DNA from: Dokdonella sp.
Lineage (GTDB): Bacteria > Pseudomonadota > Gammaproteobacteria > Xanthomonadales > Rhodanobacteraceae
Assembly (NCBI RefSeq): GCF_019634775.1
Contig: NZ_JAHCAS010000004.1
Coordinates: 33,540 to 97,539, forward strand
Direction of reading: 5' to 3'
DNA length: 64,000 nt
Both the position numbers and the translations under genes were made by a program. Positions 11,334 through 18,534 of the stretch are shown here, piece after piece. Under the pieces are notes generated by a model. It was not told where the DNA came from, did not search any database, and saw only the letters and a program-made list of their open reading frames with translations. The stretch's first letter is position 1; each line of letters opens with the position of its first letter.

Positions 11334-11582
11334 TCAAGCGCGATCACGCCACCAGCGCACAAGTCCATAGGTGCTGATCAGGATCCAGGCACACTGGATG
11401 ACGAAGGCGCTTAGGTTGAAGGCGTACCACAACGAAACCAGCACAAGCACGGCACCGAGCGCGTTGACCAGCAGGTACATGGGCCGCCGCGCGTCGAGGT
11501 GACGCGTCTGCACGAGCAGATACGCCACCAGGACGAAGCCGACGCCGACCAAGCCGGCGAAGTCGTGCCAGGCGATCGTCAC
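11334..11582 (-). CDS. CBU_0592-like small membrane protein
   Basis: 82-residue protein with three hydrophobic stretches (FAGLVGVGFVLVAYLLVQ, YLLVNALGAVLVLVSLWYAF, FVIQCAWILISTYGLVRWW). This arrangement, with the DFAGLVGVGFVLVAYLL opening and a late AWILISxYGLVRW, matches the CBU_0592 family of unknown function. It shares an ATGA overlap with the rlmB stop, so the two are probably co-transcribed. No catalytic residues are evident. Confidence 0.75.
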   Translation of the reverse strand: MTIAWHDFAGLVGVGFVLVAYLLVQTRHLDARRPMYLLVNALGAVLVLVSLWYAFNLSAFVIQCAWILISTYGLVRWWRDRA

Positions 11583-12325
11583 CGCCCCGCCCCGCGCTGG
11601 CGCAACACTTCGAACAAGGCAATGCCGGTTGCCACCGAGACATTGAGGCTCTCGACACGGCCCTTCATCGGAATATGGGCGAGATGGTCGCAGGCCTCGC
11701 GCGTGAGCCGGCGCATGCCCTCACCCTCGCCACCCATGACGATAGCCACCGGCCCGCGGAAGTCGATCGCGTGCAGCGATATCGTTGCCTCGCCGGCCAG
11801 GCCGGTCAGCCACACGCCGGCGTCCTTCAACACGCGCAGCGCACGGGCGAGGTTGGTCGCGGCGACCAGAGGCACCCGATCGGCAGCACCGGCCGAGGCG
11901 CGGCGCACGGTGGCGGTCATGCCGACCGCACGGTCCTTCGGCACGATCACCGCGGTGACGCCGGCCGCTTCGGCGCTGCGCAGGCAGGCGCCGAGGTTGT
12001 GCGGATCGGTGACGCCATCGAGGACGAGAAACAGCGCCTCGCTTCCTGCCGCCTCGATCAGCGCCGGCAGCTCGGCATCGCTGCGCGCCGGCGGTGCCTT
12101 GTAGCGCGCGGCCACGCCCTGGTGGCGGCCACCGCCGGTCATGCGATCGAGCGCGGCACGGTCGCGCGCATGCGGCTTCACACCCAGCTCGCGCGCGCGT
12201 TCGGCCAGCTCGCGCACGCGCGGGTTCTGGCTGTCGGATTCGACATACAGCTCGACGATGTTGCCGGCGTCGTAGTTCAGCGCGGCCTCGACGGAGTGGA
12301 TGCCGATCAGGAGTTCGGTGCTCAT
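11579..12325 (-). CDS. rlmB: 23S rRNA (guanosine-2'-O-)-methyltransferase RlmB
   Basis: 248-residue SpoU-class methyltransferase that 2'-O-methylates G2251 of 23S rRNA. An N-terminal substrate-binding domain (GIHSVEAALNYDAGNIVELYV) precedes the SPOUT catalytic domain. Motif 1 reads FLVLDGVTDPHNLGACLRSAEAAGVTAVIVPKDRAVG; motif 2 is GPVAIVMGGEGEGMRRL; motif 3 is HIPMKGRVESLNVSVATGIALFEV. In most gammaproteobacteria rlmB sits directly behind rnr on the same strand. Here rnr is 6 kb away, with acnD, a PLD gene and prpF in between. Confidence 0.95.
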   Translation of the reverse strand: MSTELLIGIHSVEAALNYDAGNIVELYVESDSQNPRVRELAERARELGVKPHARDRAALDRMTGGGRHQGVAARYKAPPARSDAELPALIEAAGSEALFLVLDGVTDPHNLGACLRSAEAAGVTAVIVPKDRAVGMTATVRRASAGAADRVPLVAATNLARALRVLKDAGVWLTGLAGEATISLHAIDFRGPVAIVMGGEGEGMRRLTREACDHLAHIPMKGRVESLNVSVATGIALFEVLRQRGAGR

Positions 12326-12557
12326 GGGATGCGCGGTGACGGGGAGAGGCGCGCAGTCTCGCAGAAAACCACCCAGGGTTCAGTCAGCACACCGTCCGGG
12401 CTGCATGCGGCAACACCATGCACGCTCCAGCGAGACCGGATTGCCATGCGGCGAAAGTCGCAGGCCCATGCGGACAGCGCTCGCGTTAAAATCGCCGACG
12501 CATCGGCAACACGGCGCGATGCGCACCGGCCAGCCCCCTTCCCGCACGAAGCCCGCC

Positions 12558-15173
12558 ATGAACAACCAGTACCGCAAACCGCTTCCCGGCACGACACTCG
12601 ACTGGTTCGATGCGCGGGCCGCCGTCGACGCGATCCGGCCCGGTGCGTGGGCGGAGCTGCCGTACACGGCGCGCGTGCATGCCGAGAACATCGTGCGCAA
12701 GGCTGATCCATCGCACATCGACGCCTATCTCGGCCAGTTGATCGAGCGCAAACGTGACCTCGACTTCCCATGGTTCCCGGCGCGCGTGGTCTGCCACGAC
12801 ATCCTTGGCCAGACCGCCCTGGTCGACCTTGCCGGCCTGCGCGACGCCATCGCCGCCAAGGGCGGCGACCCGGCCAAGGTCAACCCGGTGGTTCCGGTGC
12901 AACTCATCGTCGACCACTCGCTCGCGGTTGAATGCGGCGGCTACGATCCGGATGCCTTCGCCAAGAATCGCGCGATCGAGGACCGCCGCAACGAGGACCG
13001 CTTCCACTTCATCGACTGGACCAAACGCGCCTTCGAGAACGTCGATGTGATCCCGCCCGGCAACGGCATCATGCACCAGATCAATCTGGAGAAAATGTCG
13101 CCGGTGATCTACGTGCAGGACGGCGTTGCCTTCCCCGACACCTGCGTCGGTACCGACAGCCACACGCCGCACGTCGACGCGCTTGGCGTCATCGCGGTCG
13201 GCGTCGGCGGCCTCGAAGCCGAGAACGTCATGCTCGGTCGGGCCTCATGGATGCGCCTGCCCGACATCGTCGGCGTCGAGCTGTCCGGCAAGCCGGCACC
13301 CGGCATCACCGCCACCGACGTCGTGCTCGCCTTGACCGAGTTCCTGCGCAAGGAGAAGGTGGTCGGCGCCTATCTGGAGTTCTTCGGCGAAGGCGCCGCC
13401 GCCCTGACCATCGGCGACCGCGCGACAATCTCGAACATGTGCCCCGAGTACGGCGCCACCGCCGCCCTGTTCTTCATCGACCGGCAGACGATTGACTACC
13501 TGCGCCTGACCGGTCGCAGCGACGAACAGGTCACCCTGGTCGAGACCTACGCCAAGATCGCCGGCCTCTGGGCCGACAGTCTGGTCGGCGCGCGCTACGA
13601 GCGCACGCTGCGCTTCGATCTCTCGACCGTCGTGCGCAACCTGGCCGGGCCGTCGAACCCTCACCGGCGCCTGCCGACCTCGGCGCTGGCCGAGCGCGGC
13701 ATCGCCGACGAAGCCAAGCTCGAAGCCGGCAAGGCCGAGGAAGCGCAAGGCCTGATGCCGGATGGCGCGGTCATCATCGCCGCCATCACGAGTTGCACCA
13801 ACACTTCCAACCCGCGCAACGTCATCGCCGCCGGCCTGCTTGCACGCAATGCCAATGCACATGGCCTCGTGCGCAAGCCGTGGGTGAAATCCTCACTCGC
13901 GCCAGGCTCGAAGGCCGTGCAACTCTATCTGGAAGAGGCAGGCCTGTTGCAGGAGCTCGAGAAGCTCGGTTTCGGCATCGTCGCCTTCGCCTGCACGACC
14001 TGCAATGGCATGTCTGGCGCGCTCGACCCGAAGATCCAGCAGGAAATCATCGACCGAGACCTCTACGCGACCGCAGTGCTGTCCGGCAACCGGAACTTCG
14101 ATGGACGCATCCATCCGTATGCGAAGCAGGCCTTCCTTGCCTCACCGCCGCTGGTCATTGCCTACGCGATCGCCGGCAGCGTGCGCTTCGACATCGAGAA
14201 GGACGTGCTCGGCATCGACGGCGCCGGCAACGCGGTGCGCCTCAAGGACATCTGGCCGAGCGATGCCGAGATAGACGCAGTGGTGAAACAGAGCGTGAAG
14301 CCCGAGCAGTTCCGCCGTGTCTACGAACCGATGTTCGCCGCACGCGTGCAGCGCGACGCCAAGGTCGATCCGCTTTATGCCTGGCGTCCGATGAGCACCT
14401 ACATCCGCCGGCCGCCGTACTGGGAAGGCGCACTCGCCGGTGAGCGCACGCTGAAGGGCATGCGGCCGCTGGCTGTTCTGCCCGACAACATCACCACCGA
14501 CCACCTGTCGCCGTCGAACGCGATCCTGCGCGAGAGCGCCGCCGGTGAATACCTCGCGAAAATGGGCCTGCCGGAAGAGGACTTCAATTCATACGCCACT
14601 CATCGCGGCGACCATCTGACCGCGCAGCGTGCAACCTTCGCCAATCCACAGCTCGTCAACGAGATGGCTGTCGTCGACGGGCAGGTGAAGAAGGGTTCGC
14701 TGACCCGCCTCGAACCGGACGGCAAGGTCATGCGCATGTGGGAAGCGATCGAGACCTACATGGACCGCAAGCAGCCACTCATCATCATTGCCGGTGCCGA
14801 CTACGGCCAAGGCAGCTCACGCGACTGGGCCGCAAAGGGCGTGCGCCTCGCTGGCGTGGAGGCGATCGTCGCCGAAGGCTTCGAGCGCATCCACCGCACC
14901 AACCTGATCGGAATGGGCGTGCTCCCGCTCGAGTTCAGACCGGGAGAGACCCGTCACACGCATGCGATCGATGGCAGCGAGACCTTCGACGTCATCGGCC
15001 AGCGCAAACCGCGCGCCACGCTGATCCTGGTCATCCACCGCAAGAACGGCGAACGCGTCGAGGTACCGGTCACCTGCCGCCTCGACTCAGACGAGGAAGT
15101 CTCGATCTACGAAGCCGGCGGCGTGCTACAACGCTTCGCCCAGGATTTCCTCGACTCGAACAAGGCGGCGTAG
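12558..15173 (+). CDS. acnD: Fe/S-dependent 2-methylcitrate dehydratase AcnD
   Basis: 871-residue aconitase-family enzyme. The start (MNNQYRKPLPGTTLDWFDARAAVDAI) and length match AcnD rather than the longer AcnA. AcnD dehydrates 2-methylcitrate to trans-2-methylaconitate, which PrpF isomerises. The 4Fe-4S ligands are the Cys in ITSCTNTSNPRN and the two in FACTTCNGMSG. Substrate motifs include TCVGTDSHTPHVDALG and YGQGSSRDWAAKG. The partner prpF lies downstream on the same strand but 2 kb away, separated by a minus-strand gene. The ATG at 12558 begins the family's conserved N-terminus. The TAG stop lies in GTAGGA, next to a REP pair. Confidence 0.94.
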   Translation: MNNQYRKPLPGTTLDWFDARAAVDAIRPGAWAELPYTARVHAENIVRKADPSHIDAYLGQLIERKRDLDFPWFPARVVCHDILGQTALVDLAGLRDAIAAKGGDPAKVNPVVPVQLIVDHSLAVECGGYDPDAFAKNRAIEDRRNEDRFHFIDWTKRAFENVDVIPPGNGIMHQINLEKMSPVIYVQDGVAFPDTCVGTDSHTPHVDALGVIAVGVGGLEAENVMLGRASWMRLPDIVGVELSGKPAPGITATDVVLALTEFLRKEKVVGAYLEFFGEGAAALTIGDRATISNMCPEYGATAALFFIDRQTIDYLRLTGRSDEQVTLVETYAKIAGLWADSLVGARYERTLRFDLSTVVRNLAGPSNPHRRLPTSALAERGIADEAKLEAGKAEEAQGLMPDGAVIIAAITSCTNTSNPRNVIAAGLLARNANAHGLVRKPWVKSSLAPGSKAVQLYLEEAGLLQELEKLGFGIVAFACTTCNGMSGALDPKIQQEIIDRDLYATAVLSGNRNFDGRIHPYAKQAFLASPPLVIAYAIAGSVRFDIEKDVLGIDGAGNAVRLKDIWPSDAEIDAVVKQSVKPEQFRRVYEPMFAARVQRDAKVDPLYAWRPMSTYIRRPPYWEGALAGERTLKGMRPLAVLPDNITTDHLSPSNAILRESAAGEYLAKMGLPEEDFNSYATHRGDHLTAQRATFANPQLVNEMAVVDGQVKKGSLTRLEPDGKVMRMWEAIETYMDRKQPLIIIAGADYGQGSSRDWAAKGVRLAGVEAIVAEGFERIHRTNLIGMGVLPLEFRPGETRHTHAIDGSETFDVIGQRKPRATLILVIHRKNGERVEVPVTCRLDSDEEVSIYEAGGVLQRFAQDFLDSNKAA

Positions 15174-15189
15174 GAAGGCTCACAAGAGA

Positions 15190-15300
15190 CGGCTGCAGGA
15201 ATCGGCCGCAGGAAACGGCTTTAGCCGTGATGCTTCTTCTTTGCAGCGTTGTACAGAACGAGCATCACGGCTAAAGCCGTTTCCTACGACGGTTTCCTAA
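15190..15300. repeat. GTAG REP inverted pair after acnD
   Basis: A perfect 25-base inverted repeat: arm 15210-15234 reads AGGAAACGGCTTTAGCCGTG ATGCT and its exact complement is at 15261-15285. Each arm itself contains a small palindrome (ACGGCTTTAGCCGT). Partial copies flank both sides. The loop contains TTCTTCTTTGCAGCGTTGTAC, which also recurs in other copies. It lies between the convergent acnD and phospholipase D-like genes and may act as a terminator or mRNA stabiliser. Confidence 0.85.
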
Positions 15301-15359
15301 GGCGCAAACACATCGGCTGCATTCGCACACCGCCGCGACGCGTAGCACCCACCCACACC

Positions 15360-16787
15360 TCACCACGTTGACCAACCCAGCGCCTCGCCGACGCGATACC
15401 ACATGCGGCGCAACAGCGCATCGTCGGCGTAGTGCGAGTAGTCGATGCTGGCGTTCCGGTCCGCGTCATTGACCCACTGACGCTCGAACCAGTCCGCGGC
15501 ATCGGCTACCGCCGCATGTCCGCGTGGCGCCCTCAGCTCGACGCTGGTTTCGAGATTGAGATCGTCGAGGTTGCGCCGGGTGAAATTGGCCGAGCCGACG
15601 ACCAACGTTGCCTCGCGCGCACCGCGATGCAGCAACAGCTTGGCATGGCATTGCTCGCCGTGCGTGTCGCACCAGCGCAAGGCGATGCCCGCGGCGACAA
15701 GTTCGCCCGCGACCTGGCGGTTCGGCACGCCGTTCTTCTTGCGGCCGAACGCGTCCTCGTTCGGATCGAGCAGCACGCGCAAGGCGACACCGCGCACATG
15801 AGCAGCCTTCAGCGCGGTGATCACGCCGCGATCAGCCAGGTAAAACACTGCGACATCGAGCGCATCGCCCGCGCCGGCCCGATCGATCGTGCCGATCAAT
15901 GCACGCCGGATCGCCCCCTCGGTGAGCACGCGCAGACGCGCTTCGCCGGCGTCCGCTGCTGCCGCCGACGCCGACGGCAAGCCCTCGAGCGGCAACCCGG
16001 AAAACGCTGCGACCGCGGCCTCGCTTGCGACCAGGTCGAGTGCAGCCATGCCGGAAAAGCGCATGGCGACATTTCCATGCGCGCTACTCGCATCGTGCGG
16101 ATTCGCCGAAGTCACCAGTGCTTGCCAATCGTCACCGGCATCGACGACGAGGGTCTTGCGATGGTTCGCACGGAAGTTCGCCAGCGCCAGCCAACTGCGC
16201 AGGCCAACCCTGCCAGCGCCGAGCGGATTGGGCAGCCAACCGCCGTTGACATCGTTGCCGAGCCAGCCGCAGCACAGTGCCCACGGCCCGGACCAGAGCG
16301 GATTCGATGCCCGCAGGGCCGACAGATCCGTGACGATCACCTCGGCACCGGCAGCACGCAGGCGGGCGAGTCGCAGATCCTGCAGGCCGCCGTAGACGGT
16401 ATTGATCGGGTCGGTGACGATGACGATGCGCAACCCAGGCTTGGCGGCCTTGCGTGCCAGCAATGCTTCGGTCAACTCGGCGCTCAGCGGTCGCAGTGCA
16501 CTGCCCCCGAAGTCGTTGAACAGGAACATGTCGAGCACGACGAGACGCTGCGCCTGCGCGATCATCGCGAAGGCCGTGTCGAAGATCGCCTGACGACTGT
16601 GGCGCATCTCCTGCGCATCCACCCAGGTCTCGTCGGCGAGGAAGGCCGTGTCCTGCGCCGGCCGCCACGGGCCTTCAATACCGATGCCTGCCGGCAGCGG
16701 CTTGAACGACTGCCACAACGCACTGGCCAGCCAGACCATGACCACCAGACCCGACCCACGCAGCCAACGACGACGAGGATTGCGCAC
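15360..16787 (-). CDS. Phospholipase D-like protein with N-terminal membrane anchor
   Basis: 475-residue PLD-superfamily protein. A GTG start at 16787 is chosen because GGAGG lies 4 bases upstream and it puts an Arg-rich N-terminus before one hydrophobic helix (GSGLVVMVWLASALW). Two PLD domains follow. The first has a full HxKxxxxD motif (NHRKTLVVD). The second has HAKLLLHR, where the usual Asp is replaced, followed by the expected GSANFTRRNLDDLNLE. The family includes cardiolipin synthases and phosphodiesterases, but the second motif is imperfect and the substrate cannot be read from sequence. It splits acnD from prpF on the opposite strand. An ATG-type start further upstream would lack a signal-like N-terminus. 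Confidence 0.8.
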   Translation of the reverse strand: MRNPRRRWLRGSGLVVMVWLASALWQSFKPLPAGIGIEGPWRPAQDTAFLADETWVDAQEMRHSRQAIFDTAFAMIAQAQRLVVLDMFLFNDFGGSALRPLSAELTEALLARKAAKPGLRIVIVTDPINTVYGGLQDLRLARLRAAGAEVIVTDLSALRASNPLWSGPWALCCGWLGNDVNGGWLPNPLGAGRVGLRSWLALANFRANHRKTLVVDAGDDWQALVTSANPHDASSAHGNVAMRFSGMAALDLVASEAAVAAFSGLPLEGLPSASAAAADAGEARLRVLTEGAIRRALIGTIDRAGAGDALDVAVFYLADRGVITALKAAHVRGVALRVLLDPNEDAFGRKKNGVPNRQVAGELVAAGIALRWCDTHGEQCHAKLLLHRGAREATLVVGSANFTRRNLDDLNLETSVELRAPRGHAAVADAADWFERQWVNDADRNASIDYSHYADDALLRRMWYRVGEALGWSTW

Positions 16788-17230
16788 GATGCCTCCGGCG
16801 AACGGACCCCGGTGCGAGCATGCCACGGCGCGCCGATTCGGCGGCAACGGAGAGCCGAGCCTGTGGCGCTGCCTCGACGGACCGTCGGTCCGCCCCGGCA
16901 GGGCGAGGCCCGAGATCATTGCATCTGCGGTCAGCCACGCGCCCCGATCGACGCGCACGACTGATCGAAGCAGATTCCAGCCGACACATGAGGCAGAATG
17001 CCCGAATTGGGGATACTCTGATCTTGCCCTTCGCGACCGAGGTCGCTCCCGCGAAATCAGGGCCTTGTGGGGCGGCTTCAGCCTTGCGGGGCTTGATCAG
17101 GCCTTCCCTGGCGGCCTGAGGCTTTCGCCGGATCGCTCCCCGAGTGCGCGGAACCGACTGAAGGCCTTTCGAGCGAACACTCGCCCAGGGCAACCCGCAG
17201 CCTGATCCCATCCGTAGCCAAAACCACGAC
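16788..17230. other. Intergenic region between PLD gene and prpF
   Basis: 443 bases without a convincing gene. It must hold the divergent promoters for the phospholipase D-like gene and prpF. A small palindrome (GCGACCGAGGTCGC) is near 17034-17047, and several GC-rich partial inverted repeats lie at 17060-17130. Open frames across it lack ribosome binding sites and recognisable protein sequence. Confidence 0.5.
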
Positions 17231-18424
17231 ATGACCCACTTGCCGCAGCTCCGCATTCCCGCCACCTATCTGCGCGGGGGCACTTCCAAAGGCGTGTTCT
17301 TCCGTCTCGACGACCTGCCCGAACGCGCGCGCGTGCCGGGGCCGGCGCGCGACGCGCTGCTGATGCGCGTGATCGGCTCGCCGGACCCATATGGCAAGCA
17401 CACCGACGGCATGGGCGGAGCAACGTCGTCGACGAGCAAGTGCGTGATCATTTCACGCAGCACACGAGCGGACCACGACGTCGATTACCTGTACGGCCAG
17501 GTGTCGATCGACACCGCCTTCGTCGACTGGAGCGGCAACTGCGGCAACCTGTCGACCGCGGTCGGTCCATTCGCGATAGCCGCCGGCTTCATCGATGCGT
17601 CGCGCCTGCCGCGCAACGGCATGTTCGCCGTGCGCGTGTGGCAGGCCAACATCGGCAAGACGATCATCGTGCACGTGCCGATCGTCGATGGCGCGGTGCA
17701 GGAAACCGGCGATTTCGAGCTCGATGGCGTGACCTTCCCCGCCGCGGAGATCGTCCTCGAGTTCATCGATCCGGCTGACGAAGGCGAAGGCGACGTCGGC
17801 GGCGCCATGTTCCCGACCGGCAACCTGGTCGATCCGCTCGACGTGCCAGGCATCGGCACATTGAACGCCACCATGATCACGGCCGGCATCCCGACCGTCT
17901 TCGTCAACGCTGCCGACATCGGCTACGACGGCACCGAACTGCAACCGGCGATCAACGACGACAGGGCAGCGCTGGCCAGACTGGAGGCGATCCGTGTGGC
18001 CGGCGCACTGCGCATGGGCCTCATCGCCACACCCGAGGAAGCCACGAAGCGCCAGCACACACCGAAGATCGCCTTCGTCGCCCCGCCGAAGGATTACACA
18101 TCGAGCAGCGGCAAGCGGATCACCGCCACCGACATCGACCTCAACGTGCGCGCGCTGTCGATGGGCAAGCTGCATCACGCAATGATGGGTACGGCCTCGG
18201 TGGCGATCGCCACCGCCGCAGCCATACCCGGCACCCTGGTCAACTTCGCCGCCGGCGGCGGCACGCGTGATGTCGTTCGCTTCGGCCACCCGTCCGGCAC
18301 GCTGCGCGTCGGCGCCGATGTGCGACAGGTCGACGGCCAATGGACCGTGACCAAGGCGGTGATGAGCCGCAGTGCGCGCGTGCTGATGGAAGGTGCGGTG
18401 CGCGTGCCGGCGGATGCGTTCTGA
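17231..18424 (+). CDS. prpF: 2-methylaconitate cis-trans isomerase PrpF
   Basis: 397-residue protein, exactly the usual PrpF length, of the diaminopimelate-epimerase-like fold. It converts trans-2-methylaconitate made by AcnD to the cis isomer in propionate degradation. Signatures are IPATYLRGGTSKGVFFRLDDLP, GSPDPYGKHTDGMGGATSSTSKCVI, DWSGNCGNLSTAVGPFAIAAG and a late MGKLHHAMMGTASVAIATAAAIPGT. The ATG at 17231 gives the conserved start. prpB, prpC and a prpR regulator are not in the window. Confidence 0.94.
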   Translation: MTHLPQLRIPATYLRGGTSKGVFFRLDDLPERARVPGPARDALLMRVIGSPDPYGKHTDGMGGATSSTSKCVIISRSTRADHDVDYLYGQVSIDTAFVDWSGNCGNLSTAVGPFAIAAGFIDASRLPRNGMFAVRVWQANIGKTIIVHVPIVDGAVQETGDFELDGVTFPAAEIVLEFIDPADEGEGDVGGAMFPTGNLVDPLDVPGIGTLNATMITAGIPTVFVNAADIGYDGTELQPAINDDRAALARLEAIRVAGALRMGLIATPEEATKRQHTPKIAFVAPPKDYTSSSGKRITATDIDLNVRALSMGKLHHAMMGTASVAIATAAAIPGTLVNFAAGGGTRDVVRFGHPSGTLRVGADVRQVDGQWTVTKAVMSRSARVLMEGAVRVPADAF

Positions 18425-18431
18425 CCGGCGA

Positions 18432-18534
18432 TAACAGGCTGCTGCAGGAGCCCCTTCAGGGGCGATGCATTTCTTCGTTGTGGCGGTTAGAGAAGAAGCA
18501 TCGCGCCTGAATGCGCTCCTGCGGGCGCTCCTAC
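18432..18534. repeat. GTAG REP inverted pair between prpF and rnr
   Basis: Two degenerate arms: CTGCAGGAGCCCCTTCAGGG GCGATGC on the left and GCATCGCGCCTGAATGCGCTCCTGC on the right, around a loop with TTCTTC/GAAGAAG. The right arm ends CTCCTAC, which is GTAGGAG on the other strand and contributes the rnr stop codon. It lies between convergent genes and probably acts in 3' end formation. Confidence 0.75.

Noticed and set aside
12558..15173. AcnA/general aconitase for the TCA cycle
   Set aside because: N-terminal sequence, length and the downstream prpF favour the methylcitrate enzyme AcnD.
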